DNA of 32,265 bases from Arthrobacter sp. PsM3 (GTDB lineage Bacteria; Actinomycetota; Actinomycetes; Actinomycetales; Micrococcaceae): contig NZ_JARUXE010000045.1 of the NCBI RefSeq assembly GCF_030433895.1, forward strand, positions 1 to 32,265, read 5' to 3'. How positions within the stretch are numbered: the first letter of the stretch is position 1; each line of letters starts with the position of its first letter. This document shows positions 14,867-22,846 of the stretch, piece by piece. The translations under genes and the position numbers were made by a program. The notes under the pieces are model-generated. The model searched no databases. It was not told the origin of the DNA and saw only the letters and a program-made list of their open reading frames with translations.

Positions 14867-16219
14867 ATGTCCAGTATCGACCCACTCATTTCAGGGCAAG
14901 CGCCCGGGACGGCGAGCCCGCCTCGCTCCATGGCCGTCGGGCACGCGTTCCGCGACATGCCTTTCGGGTCCATCCACTTTAAAATCTGCGCGGTCCTCTT
15001 CTTCGCTTTCGCAATCGAAGCCTGGGAAATGCTCATGCTCACTTACGTGGCTGGTGATCTGGCTACTAGCCTGCAGGTCGGCATGACGCAGGTAGGAATA
15101 GCCATCTCGGCGCTCTTCCTGGGCATGATCCCCGGGTCACTAATTTGGGGGCCCGTCTCTGACCGGATCGGGCGCAAAGCCACGTGTGCATGGAGCTTCG
15201 CCGGTTATGGCGTCTTCACGCTCCTGAGTTGCTTCGCACCGAACTTTGAGACCCTCTCGGTGGCTCGCTTCCTCTCCGGGCTGTTGTTCTCCGGTGTCTT
15301 CACTGTGACTTTCCCCTATTTTGAAGAGCTGCTCCCGGTTAAGGTCCGCGGAAAGGCCACGGTCTATCTTGCCGCAGGGTGGCCGATTGGTATTCTGGCC
15401 GCCCTCGGCACCGCTGCTCTGATCGGCGGGCACGGCTGGCGCTGGGTCATTGCTGTTAGCGCACTTGCCAGCCTGTGGGGCATCGTTCTGTACAAGGTCG
15501 TTCCGGAATCCCCGTACTGGCTCGCGAGGCGGGGGCGGAATGAAGAGGCGCACGATGTCCTCGACCGTCTGGGAGCACGCGGCATTTCCCGTGGCACCAT
15601 TTTCACCGTGTCGGAGGGCGAGAAGCAGTCCATCTGGGGCCTCTTCAGGGGGAGGATGGGCCGGATCACGGTCATTCAGGTCCTCATCAACTTCACCTTC
15701 TCTTGGGGCTACTGGGGACTTCAATCGTGGATGCCGACATTGCTTGAAGGGCGAGGACTGAGCGCCTCATCAAGCTTTTCCTTCATTGCCCTGAGCGCGG
15801 TCCTCATGATCCCCGGATACATGACGGCCTCCTACCTGACCGGACGCTTTGGCCGCAAATGGATATTCACGATCTACGTCCTCGCTGCCGCCGGCGGCGG
15901 TTTCTTCTTCGCGACAGCCTCAACCGAGACCGAGATGTATGTCGGCATGTTCTCTCTGGCCTTCTTCGCGCTGGGAGCCTGGGGTGTCTGGGACACGTGG
16001 ATGGGCGAGCTCTATCCCTCGGCCCTTCGTGGCTCAGGTTACGGGTTCGGGATCTTCGGTCAGCGCGTCGCAAATACGGTCGCACCGAGTCTTGTCGGGT
16101 TCCTCCTAGCCTCCGCCGCCGGAGTCACCTCGACAATTCTGTTTATCAACATGTTCTTGTTTGTCACGGTCATCCTCGGCCTGTTCTTGCCCGAAACCGA
16201 AGGAAGTGAATTGGAATGA
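14867..16219 (+). CDS. MFS transporter, probable substrate importer
   Basis: This is a 450-residue protein. The frame is open 41 codons upstream, but the ATG at 14867 is chosen for its GGAGG site and because the upstream residues run into the regulatory repeats. About twelve hydrophobic helices are seen. The loop 2-3 signature is G95-PVSD99-R-IG-R103-K104, and a related GRFGRK stands in the second half, both characteristic of the major facilitator family (metabolite/aromatic-acid type). Helix 1 carries acidic residues (AIEAWEML), common in proton symporters. It overlaps the racemase gene by four bases, so it is translationally coupled to it. In context it probably brings the cyclic amide or an amino-acid-like product into the cell. 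The substrate is inferred from neighbours only. Confidence 0.9.
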   Translation: MSSIDPLISGQAPGTASPPRSMAVGHAFRDMPFGSIHFKICAVLFFAFAIEAWEMLMLTYVAGDLATSLQVGMTQVGIAISALFLGMIPGSLIWGPVSDRIGRKATCAWSFAGYGVFTLLSCFAPNFETLSVARFLSGLLFSGVFTVTFPYFEELLPVKVRGKATVYLAAGWPIGILAALGTAALIGGHGWRWVIAVSALASLWGIVLYKVVPESPYWLARRGRNEEAHDVLDRLGARGISRGTIFTVSEGEKQSIWGLFRGRMGRITVIQVLINFTFSWGYWGLQSWMPTLLEGRGLSASSSFSFIALSAVLMIPGYMTASYLTGRFGRKWIFTIYVLAAAGGGFFFATASTETEMYVGMFSLAFFALGAWGVWDTWMGELYPSALRGSGYGFGIFGQRVANTVAPSLVGFLLASAAGVTSTILFINMFLFVTVILGLFLPETEGSELE

Positions 16220-17040
16220 ACACCCCCACCGACAATCTCTACGATCTCTCGGAGAACGTCCGAATCCTGTGGATCAACCCGCTCTACACCGATGTGTACA
16301 ATCGAGCGATGGCGGATTCCTTTCGCCAGATAGTCCGTCCCGGCACCGAAGTTGATGTCGTTTCCCTTGACGGAGAGGGCCCCTCCCACGTTGAATACAA
16401 CGCTTTCGAGGCTCTCATGCTTCCGCAGCTGTTGCGCACCGTGCGGTGGGCGGAAGAAGAAGGCTACGACGCCACCGTCATCGGTTGCTTTTACGACCCG
16501 GCGCTGCGGGCGGCACGCGAAATCACCGACCGCATGGTGGTTGTAGGCCCGGCGCACTCGGCGCTGAGCATCGCCGGCAGTCTGGGCGAGCGATTCTCCA
16601 TCCTCGTCGGACGGAAGAAGTGGATTCCCGAGATGGCCGAGAACATCCACCGTTGCGGCGCATCAGAGCGCCTTGCCTCGTGGCGGGTGCTTGAGATGGG
16701 CGTCGATGACTTCCAGGAGAATCCCGCACTCACGGAAGAGCGGATCATGAGCGAAGCCCGCAAGGCCGTGGAGCAGGACGGCGCAGACGTCGTCATCCTC
16801 GGCTGCACGGCCGAATTCGGGTTCTTCCGAACGGTTCAAGAGGAAATTGGCGTACCCGTGATCGATGCGACCGTGGCCCCGCTCAAACACGCCGAGCAGC
16901 TCGTCGACTCGGTCCGTCGGTTCGGTTGGACGCACAGCAAGCGCCTGGGCTACGACGGGCCCACGGTCCAAGAACGCCAACGGTTCTTCCCGGCTCTCGA
17001 GCCAAAGCACATGGTGTCAATGACCACGGTGTCCTCGTAA
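16216..17040 (+). CDS. Asp/Glu/hydantoin racemase family protein
   Basis: This 274-residue protein has the two-fold repeated alpha/beta plan of the family. The paired cysteines that remove and return the alpha proton are Cys91 (TVIGCFYDPAL) and Cys197 (VILGCTAEFG), both present. It starts ILWINPLYTD, as many hydantoin racemases do, and an expected VVGPAHSAL segment follows the first Cys. It overlaps the MFS gene by ATGA. A role in interconverting the enantiomers of a 5-substituted hydantoin or amino-acid derivative fits the nearby HyuAB genes. The C-terminal 40 residues (after HAEQLVDSV) are longer than usual and unassigned. Maleate isomerase-like or other Asp/Glu racemase activity remains possible. 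Confidence 0.88.
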   Translation: MNTPTDNLYDLSENVRILWINPLYTDVYNRAMADSFRQIVRPGTEVDVVSLDGEGPSHVEYNAFEALMLPQLLRTVRWAEEEGYDATVIGCFYDPALRAAREITDRMVVVGPAHSALSIAGSLGERFSILVGRKKWIPEMAENIHRCGASERLASWRVLEMGVDDFQENPALTEERIMSEARKAVEQDGADVVILGCTAEFGFFRTVQEEIGVPVIDATVAPLKHAEQLVDSVRRFGWTHSKRLGYDGPTVQERQRFFPALEPKHMVSMTTVSS

Positions 17041-17116
17041 ATACATTGCACCGCTCGTCACGCCGACTGCTTGCGCGTCACAGAGCCCCTCCACCCCTAC
17101 GGCATCTTTGGCCGGA

Positions 17117-17244
17117 GGTTACCCCGATACCCTCGCTTGCCTTGACATCCCGTGATCGAGGCAGGCGAGGGAACCCTTGCGGGTCACCAGCAATGCGGGA
17201 CGGGTAACCGCATCCTTCCCATAACCCGGCGGCATCAGCGCCGG
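17117..17244 (+). ncRNA. Candidate structured RNA (leader of the reductase gene)
   Basis: No gene fits 17041-17302. GGTTACCC (17117-17124) pairs with GGGTAACC (17202-17209). It encloses a 13-bp stem with one G-U (17130-17142 with 17159-17171) and ACCC-TTGC-GGGT (17173-17184). ATGCGG (17193-17198) can pair with CCGCAT (17208-17213), sharing bases 17208-17209 with the closing helix, so the two helices compete. CCGGCG/CGCCGG (17226-17231, 17239-17244) follows. It matches no riboswitch class I recognise. The ribosome site of the leader frame lies 47 bases downstream. Confidence 0.45.
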
Positions 17245-17302
17245 CTAACCCAATCAAAATCAAACGTGGCATTTAGCACCACGCATAAACGGAGGTAAGG
17301 CG

Positions 17303-17410
17303 ATGTCCAGACGGAGCCTATGTATCAACCCCACGATGACCCACGCTTACCATGTCCAAATCGGACTGCTGTCCCCCCTCAAGCCCAACCTCTCGCTGGT
17401 CCAGCGATGA
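17303..17410 (+). CDS. 35-codon leader frame coupled to the reductase
   Basis: ATG 17303 has a strong GGAGG (17291-17295) at seven bases, whereas the reductase start has no clear site of its own. The product is 35 residues (MSRRSLCINPTMTHAYHVQI, then GLLSPLKPNLSLVQR). Its TGA overlaps the reductase ATG as ATGA, so translation of the reductase probably depends on this frame. I recognise no family. It may be a regulatory leader peptide or the remnant of a lost gene whose ribosome site is still used. Confidence 0.5.
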   Translation: MSRRSLCINPTMTHAYHVQIGLLSPLKPNLSLVQR

Positions 17411-18405
17411 GCAGGCCGGAATCCGCGGTTGTCTTCCGCAAATTAGGCGGCCCCGAAGTGCTGGCCGTCGAAGCTGCTTCTCCACGTCAAGTCGCGGCAA
17501 ACGATGTCCGCATCAACGTCGCAGCTTTCGCACTCAACCGGGCAGATCTGATGTTCATCCACGGAGAGCATTACACCATCCCGGTGTTCCCCTCGCGCAT
17601 TGGGTCCGAGGCAGTGGGTACCGTCACCGAGGTCGGCGAGAACGTCACCGCCTTAACCATCGGCGACCGCGTCACGAGCATTCCCTTCTTCACCGCAACC
17701 GACGGCGTGCAGGGAACAACAGCCGTCCTCCCGGCAGACTACCTAACCCTTGCTCCACCGGAACTTTCGGATGCCCAGGCTTGCTCTGTTTGGATGCAAT
17801 ATCTCACTTCATACTTCGCCTTCGCGGAGGTAGCCAATCTCGGATGCGAAGACACAGTGCTCGTCACTGCCGCCGCCAGTTCGGCCGGGCTTGGCGCCAT
17901 CGAGATCGCACGCGCACTGGGGGCGAAGGTGGTCGCGACGACACGGTCGGAGAAGAAGCGATCGCTCCTCCTCGAGGCCGGCGCAAACGCAGTAGCCCTC
18001 GCGGGGGTCGATGACCTCGGCGAGGTCATCGACCGAACCACCGATGGCAAAGGCGTGCGGGTCGCTTTCGATCCTGTCGGAGGAGAGTCCCTCGGCACCT
18101 ACGTCGATCACCTCGCGCCCAACTCCGTCATTTTCGGCTACGGAACGCTGAGCGACTCGCAGCCCGTTATCCCCATGGCGGCAATGTGCAGAACTCAATC
18201 GGTTTTCCACCCGTACTCAATGTTCAACCATGTCGGACGGGCCGATGAGCGGCGGCGAGGTGTCAACTTCATCCTCGAGCGGATTAGCTCCGGGGCCCTG
18301 CGGCCCAGAGTCGACAGGGTCTTTGCTTTCGACCAAGTGCTTGATGCCTACCGCTACATGGAGTCGAACGAACAGTCAGGGAAGATCGTCGTCCAAATAA
18401 GTTAG
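17407..18405 (+). CDS. Zinc-independent MDR reductase (quinone oxidoreductase-like)
   Basis: This is a 332-residue medium-chain dehydrogenase/reductase. The start is set at ATG 17407 (MSRPESAVVFRKLGGPEVL), the normal N-terminus of the family. The further-upstream frame start adds 29 unrelated residues that overlap the leader frame. A GroES-like domain (1-120) has no structural zinc cysteines. The Rossmann segment TAAASSAGLGAIE (155-167) is the AxxGxG/A variant of quinone oxidoreductases, and T179-R180 after strand 2 suggests NADPH. It likely reduces a C=C or quinone-type bond using NADPH in the cytosol. It follows the MFS and racemase genes at 366 bases through the structured spacer. Its substrate may be an unsaturated pathway intermediate, which is inference. 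Confidence 0.87.
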   Translation: MSRPESAVVFRKLGGPEVLAVEAASPRQVAANDVRINVAAFALNRADLMFIHGEHYTIPVFPSRIGSEAVGTVTEVGENVTALTIGDRVTSIPFFTATDGVQGTTAVLPADYLTLAPPELSDAQACSVWMQYLTSYFAFAEVANLGCEDTVLVTAAASSAGLGAIEIARALGAKVVATTRSEKKRSLLLEAGANAVALAGVDDLGEVIDRTTDGKGVRVAFDPVGGESLGTYVDHLAPNSVIFGYGTLSDSQPVIPMAAMCRTQSVFHPYSMFNHVGRADERRRGVNFILERISSGALRPRVDRVFAFDQVLDAYRYMESNEQSGKIVVQIS

Positions 18406-18421
18406 CCCTGCCGGGCCTGGA

Positions 18422-18454
18422 TCCGTGTCCGTGGAACAGTCCGGCGGGCACGGA
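18422..18454. terminator. Bidirectional hairpin between convergent reductase and pucR-type genes
   Basis: A 14-bp stem with two G-U pairs and one bulged G forms between 18422-18435 and 18440-18454, loop ACAG. It starts 17 bases after the reductase stop and is 142 bases beyond the PucR stop on the other strand. There is no T-run. The remaining part of the gap (18455-18596) shows no gene. Confidence 0.6.
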
Positions 18455-18596
18455 CCAGGGTTGGGCTCCGGCATGGACCACGCCGTCACGGACTGCTGAC
18501 GGATGGAGACGCGCGCCGTGCTCGTGCCCGGCGTTCGATAGGGGCAGTTTAAGCGCTGGCCGAAGCCAGAAATCCTCGGCCCAATCATTGAAGGAA

Positions 18597-20144
18597 TCAG
18601 ACCGGGAACTCAGGGAGTCCTTTCTGGTTTTCGAGGGGGTCTTCGGAGGTCGTTTTGCCTGTCACAGATCGCCGCAGCACTTTGATGATGAGGTGGACGG
18701 ACAGCAGCTCAGCGGGGATATCAAGCGGGACACCGAGATCCCGTGCCCGGTTAAGCCGGGCCTGCAGGGTGTTCCGGTGCAGGTTGAGGGATTTCGCGGC
18801 GAGGCTGACTGAGCCGCGGTGATCGAGGAAGGCGGCCACTGCGGTAATAATCACGTCGCGGTCAGGGGAGGTCATCAGTCGCGGCAGTGAGAGTTCTGCC
18901 ACGAGCGCGACGGCGTCCATGTCGACGAAGGTCGTGGCCGCGACCACCCCGAGGCTGGCGAAGCCGAGAACCGTGCCGGACCCCGTTGACCGGGCGGATT
19001 GTGCAGCCAGCCGCGCCTCACGCACGATCAACGCCAGCGCCGGGGCATCCTCCTGCCATCGGGACAGTCCCGCCACCAGGCCAAGCTCGGCAAGAGCAGG
19101 CCCCAGACGTGTCCTGATTCGGCTTTCGAGCTGGGTCGAGGCGTCCTGATCCCCGGCCGGTACGAGCGTCAGCCAACCGCCTTGAACCTCAGCCAAGGGG
19201 CTGCGTACTGTGACCTTGCGCCAGAGCAGGCGCAACACGGCCGTCAGCTCGGGCCGATGGTCCTGCACCTGCCCGCTGCTGAACCACACGGCCATGTACG
19301 GCTCCCCTTCGCGCCAGCCCAACTGGGTCAGCAGATGCCGGTGTTTTTCCTCGAACTCCGCGCCCGACGCGGCAGGGTCCTGATCCAACCCGGCGATCGC
19401 CGCTGTGGGAACGGCCCGGGCAGTACTAAGTACCTCCTCCAACAACCAGGCAGCCTTCACCGCGGGGGTGGCCACCTCAAGGATTGAGCGCACCAGCCGC
19501 AGGTTGTGGACGCCGGAAGTGGGCGCGCGGGCCGTGAGGGTACCACGGACGACGCTATTGGCCCCGCCGACTTCCACGGTGATGACTTCGTCAGTCTCCC
19601 GTGGAGCCAGCCCGGCGGAGGCCAGAACCACGCCGTCGTACTCCAGCGAAACTCCGACCCCGTCCAGTTCCCTGGAAATCGTCTTGAGGACATCACCGAG
19701 TGTGGTGTCCTTTGCGACTGTCCGGGCGACCCTGGCCAGTTCCGCATCGACCACAGACAGGGCAGCGCCGATCTCGGCCGCCAGCGCCAAGGCAAGCGCT
19801 GCAGGCTCCCCGTCAGTGGCCAGCAGCGTGATGCCCAACCGCTCCGCCAGTCCGACCGCCGCGCTTGCATAGACGCTGCCGGCCACGACGACGGCGCTAG
19901 CCCGCCGCTCCCACGCATGGCGCAGCGCCGCGGACACCAGCCAACCCCCTGATCCCATCTCTGAGGAGAGGACCACCACAGTATTGGGCCGCACCTGCCG
20001 GATCGCCTCAAGCTGGGAGACGAGGACAACACTTTCTATCAACCCGCTGGATGGAGTGAGATATAGCGGCGTGGCACCACGGAGGGAACCGTGCGCCAAT
20101 AGCGCGACAACATCGAGCCGGGTTTCATTTTTCGATCTACGCAT
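18597..20144 (-). CDS. PucR family transcriptional regulator
   Basis: This is a 515-residue regulator. The start is set at ATG 20142-20144 (MRRSKNETRLDVVALLAHGS), which overlaps the end of the DUF917 gene by eight bases; the longer frame adds only residues read from that gene. The N-terminal half resembles the PucR ligand domain. A GGDEF-like/CdaR middle part is followed by a C-terminal HTH_30 domain at about 440-495, with SVSLAAKSLNLHRNTLQARL as the helix-turn-helix and the typical RNTLxxRLxR signature. PucR proteins control purine, allantoin and related nitrogen-ring catabolism. Being third in the HyuA-like/DUF917/PucR unit, and next to HyuAB, it is the natural controller of this locus. Confidence 0.88.
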   Translation of the reverse strand: MRRSKNETRLDVVALLAHGSLRGATPLYLTPSSGLIESVVLVSQLEAIRQVRPNTVVVLSSEMGSGGWLVSAALRHAWERRASAVVVAGSVYASAAVGLAERLGITLLATDGEPAALALALAAEIGAALSVVDAELARVARTVAKDTTLGDVLKTISRELDGVGVSLEYDGVVLASAGLAPRETDEVITVEVGGANSVVRGTLTARAPTSGVHNLRLVRSILEVATPAVKAAWLLEEVLSTARAVPTAAIAGLDQDPAASGAEFEEKHRHLLTQLGWREGEPYMAVWFSSGQVQDHRPELTAVLRLLWRKVTVRSPLAEVQGGWLTLVPAGDQDASTQLESRIRTRLGPALAELGLVAGLSRWQEDAPALALIVREARLAAQSARSTGSGTVLGFASLGVVAATTFVDMDAVALVAELSLPRLMTSPDRDVIITAVAAFLDHRGSVSLAAKSLNLHRNTLQARLNRARDLGVPLDIPAELLSVHLIIKVLRRSVTGKTTSEDPLENQKGLPEFPV

Positions 20145-21219
20145 GTCGCCGCCTTGGGTGCACAATCGGAATGCCGAAGGCCTTGGGCTCGGTAAGATCA
20201 AGCCCCGCCTCCGAATACCACTGCGCCGCTGCCGAGAACTTCACGATGTCGATGACGTCGCCCACCTGGACGTCCTCGAGGTTGACCACCGTGCCCTGCT
20301 CGGAATTAAGTAGCGTCACCATGTCCGGGACGGCTGCTGTTACCGCGCCATCCACGAGGACCAGCAGGATCTCATTCTGGATTTCAAGACGGACGATGCG
20401 TCCGGTGGTTTCGTCTTCGAGCGTTACGCTGGACGGCTGCGCCGGCAAGCCGAGGTCGGTGGGCCGGGAAAGGCTTTCGATGTGGCTCACGCGGGCCCGG
20501 GCGATGCGCGTGGCGCCGAGGAGATCGGCGAGCAACAACAGCTTTCTATCAACCGAGGTGCTCGCGTCGAGGATTTGCCCGATCCGGATCATCCGGCTGA
20601 TGGAGCCATGAACGCCATGCTCCCTCAGCTGTTGTGCGGAACACGGATACATGGCGGTGGCAGCCCAGCCGCCGAGTTCGGTCACCAGCGCACGCACCAG
20701 CGTCTCGGCCCGCTGCGGGCTTTCGACCTCGACCACCGCCCGTTCCCCGGTTACCCCCATGAGCGCGATAGGGCCGATCGCCACATTTCCAATGTTCAGA
20801 GTTGTCTGGCTGATCAAGGGGAAAACGCGGCCCATGGGGTCGGAATCGATGACGGGCAGCGAGGACTGCAGCCCAACCATGAGGGGGACGATTCCGTTGA
20901 TGTTGGCGGCGGCGAGCGAATAGATCGCCCTCACCCTCCGGCCGAGACTGGCCTCGATGGCACTGATGCAGCCGAGGAACTCATCGCCCACGGGAGGCAT
21001 ATCGGCGATGAAAAGGCCCTGCGTTACCATTCCGACCGCCACCACCAGATCATCGGGAGCAAGCTCGTCGACGGTGATGAGTTCCAATGACCGATCCTCC
21101 ATCCCCCGCTGGATCATCTCTGCGTAGACGTAGATGGCCGTCGGGTCGATGGTGCAAGCCAGGAAGTGGGCACCTGTTCTGAGGTTCCGGACGTCCTCGG
21201 TAGTGAGTACGGTGCTCAT
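20137..21219 (-). CDS. DUF917 family protein (hydantoinase-associated)
   Basis: This 360-residue protein has the usual DUF917 length and pattern. It begins with LTTEDVRNLRTGAHFLACTI, where family members commonly have GGG after the helix; here it is a Thr-Gly-Ala sequence. It continues with EFLGCISAIEASLGRRVRAI, then SLAAANINGIVPLMVGLQ and DSDPMGRVFPLISQTTLN, the DxDgxGRAfPe-like block that is the clearest family signature. A C-terminal beta domain follows (RLEIQNEILLVLVDG). The family often lies beside HyuA-type genes and has been linked to S-methyl-thiohydantoin desulfurase-like domains, but the chemistry is not established. It overlaps both neighbours (4 and 8 bases), so the three products are made together, probably in fixed ratio. 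Confidence 0.85.
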   Translation of the reverse strand: MSTVLTTEDVRNLRTGAHFLACTIDPTAIYVYAEMIQRGMEDRSLELITVDELAPDDLVVAVGMVTQGLFIADMPPVGDEFLGCISAIEASLGRRVRAIYSLAAANINGIVPLMVGLQSSLPVIDSDPMGRVFPLISQTTLNIGNVAIGPIALMGVTGERAVVEVESPQRAETLVRALVTELGGWAATAMYPCSAQQLREHGVHGSISRMIRIGQILDASTSVDRKLLLLADLLGATRIARARVSHIESLSRPTDLGLPAQPSSVTLEDETTGRIVRLEIQNEILLVLVDGAVTAAVPDMVTLLNSEQGTVVNLEDVQVGDVIDIVKFSAAAQWYSEAGLDLTEPKAFGIPIVHPRRRHA

Positions 21220-22535
21220 GGGTTGATTCCCCGCGCGGCTGCGGGCAGCACGTGTTCCTCGTCGGCGGACGTTTCTCCTGCCGCCTGGACCCGGATTCGA
21301 ACGATTCCGGGGTTGCCGTAGGGCATGGCAAAGACGTTCGATTCAATGATGTGGGTCTGCCCGGGGCTGGCGCCCAACTGGACCGCCGCTGAGTGGGCGT
21401 CCTCTTCGGCGAGGTTCTGAACGCGTTGCAGGTCAACCCGGCCACTGACGGTCTCGAGCCTGTCGATCCACGCCGTCAGCGGGGCCACGGCAGATCCTAC
21501 CAGCGCGGCGTCCTGCAGCGCCGGCAGAGTGGGCACCAGCCCGAAGGGCAGCGCACTCTCCTGCCACTCGCGGAGGTCGGCAATCACGGAGGGGACGTCG
21601 GTGCGAACCGGATGGTGGACGGTGTACGGCTCCAGAATGGCGGCGTTGCTGGCGAGGCTTGCCTCAAATCCTTGGCGAATGAGGCTTCTGGCGACAGGCA
21701 GCCCTCCACGGGTGTGGCCCACGCTGACCCCGGCCTCCATGCAGAGAATGACTTCCCCCTCGGGGATTCCCGCCAACGTGGCCGCGCCAAGGATTCCCAT
21801 CGCGGGCTCGGCGCGCAACCCGTGCACAGGCGCCAAGGCCAGCCGTGACAGAGGTGCGCGGCCGCCGTCGTTCTTTGCAAACGACAAGAGGGTGGCCGGG
21901 AACTGGCGCCGGCCTGCCTCCTCAAGCATGGCAGCCAGCTCTTCCCCCGTCTCCATCAGGGCGCTGTTAAGGATGGCCGTGTAGTCGCGGTCCCGGAAAA
22001 CGCTGGAATAGAAGTCATTGGAAATACTGATCCGCATGTCTCTGTCGTTGCTTAGGATGGCATCAGCTATGCGCGTTTCATGGTCCTTTGACGCTGTCGA
22101 ACCGACGGAAGTGATCGCCACGTTCCGCACGTCCCCGGCAAGGATGCCGGGTAGATCGGCCAGGAACGCCTCCAGGTCCAACCGGGCCAGAGTCCGACCC
22201 CGCAGGTCGTGACCCCCGCGGACATGCACGGTCCGGGTCACTGCCGGCTGAACAAGGGCTGGAAGCACGGTCATGTGAAATTCGTCCGCGGGGGGACGGG
22301 GCGAAATACGGATGGCGACGACGTCGGCCAGTTTCCGCTCCACCAAGACCCGTCCGACGTCGGCAGTGATCTCCGTGATGCCTGACCCGAACTCCCGACG
22401 GAGCCCGGACAGGGACGACTCCAATGCTTCCGACAAGCTGCCCGCGTGCACCTCCCGAGCGGAGGAAACTGCAGTGCGCCCGTCCAGTACAACGGTCCGG
22501 CAGTTGGTTCCCTGTAGCCGCAGTCCCACTCTCAT
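21216..22535 (-). CDS. HyuA-like protein with degenerate nucleotide-binding motifs
   Basis: This 439-residue protein is shorter than typical HyuA-like proteins that accompany DUF917. It keeps the family outline: strand-first start (MRVGLRLQGTNCRTVVLDG), VGSTASKDHETRIADAIL, NDFYSSVFRDRDYTAILNSAL and FAKNDGG (219-225; family QNDG). The first phosphate motif, normally DVGGTxTDAV, reads LRLQGTNCRTVV (residues 5-16). The second, normally VVDVGGTTTDVGVL, reads ILCMEAGVSVGHTRG (263-277). The Asp and paired Gly of both are gone, while the frame is intact and coupled by ATGA to the DUF917 gene. It is probably unable to bind ATP in the usual way and may be a structural or ligand-sensing partner. The glycine-rich segment GLGGGS of normal HyuA is not seen either. 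Confidence 0.82.
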   Translation of the reverse strand: MRVGLRLQGTNCRTVVLDGRTAVSSAREVHAGSLSEALESSLSGLRREFGSGITEITADVGRVLVERKLADVVAIRISPRPPADEFHMTVLPALVQPAVTRTVHVRGGHDLRGRTLARLDLEAFLADLPGILAGDVRNVAITSVGSTASKDHETRIADAILSNDRDMRISISNDFYSSVFRDRDYTAILNSALMETGEELAAMLEEAGRRQFPATLLSFAKNDGGRAPLSRLALAPVHGLRAEPAMGILGAATLAGIPEGEVILCMEAGVSVGHTRGGLPVARSLIRQGFEASLASNAAILEPYTVHHPVRTDVPSVIADLREWQESALPFGLVPTLPALQDAALVGSAVAPLTAWIDRLETVSGRVDLQRVQNLAEEDAHSAAVQLGASPGQTHIIESNVFAMPYGNPGIVRIRVQAAGETSADEEHVLPAAARGINP

Positions 22536-22579
22536 TGTTCAGTTCCTGCCTGGCGTCTACCAACGATGAGTATCTGCCG

Positions 22580-22617
22580 AGTGGTGAATGTCTTCCATGT
22601 GTATAGAGTGCACCACT
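22580..22617 (-). promoter_or_regulatory. Dyad and possible promoter before the HyuA-like gene
   Basis: AGTGGTG (22580-22586) and CACCACT (22611-22617) form a perfect 7-bp inverted repeat spaced by 24 bases. TATACA on the minus strand (22600-22605) lies inside and could be a -10 box. It stands 45-80 bases before the start of the HyuA-like gene, a plausible PucR site. Confidence 0.35.
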
Positions 22618-22626
22618 GGCCGTCAT

Positions 22627-22776
22627 CTAATGCTGCGTCTGCATCTGATCGATCTGCTCCGCTGCCTGCTCCCCCAGGTCGCTAAAGAACGTCTCCCGGT
22701 CCTGAATCTGTGCGTAATGCGTCAGGCTGGCCTCCCGCCACGCCTCCTGTGCTTGCCGTACTTGTCGCTGACCCAC
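22627..22776 (-). pseudogene. Orphan coding-like fragment, C-terminal end of an unknown protein
   Basis: A 49-codon frame reads VGQRQVRQAQEAWREASLTH, then YAQIQDRETFFSDLGEQ and AAEQIDQMQTQH, ending in TAG at 22627. The composition is clearly protein-like (amphipathic helices, no rare codons). The only possible start, GTG at 22774-22776, has no ribosome site and a TGA lies a few codons upstream. It therefore looks like the cut-off end of a larger helical protein, possibly from a mobile element. I do not recognise it. The rest of the 22536-22846 gap shows no gene. Confidence 0.4.
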
Positions 22777-22846
22777 GGAAGGCTGGAAAGTCTGTCAGTA
22801 CCAGAGTCTGTAAGTCGTTTCCCGCAGACCCAGAGCGGATATTACG

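Noticed and set aside
17142..17147. TTGACA as a -35 box upstream of the reductase
   Set aside because: No acceptable -10 sequence lies 15-19 bases downstream, and the hexamer falls across the end and loop of a strong stem.
19405..19872. 155-codon plus-strand frame inside the PucR gene
   Set aside because: Ser/Thr/Ala-rich antisense shadow with no start signal; the PucR frame is complete on the other strand.
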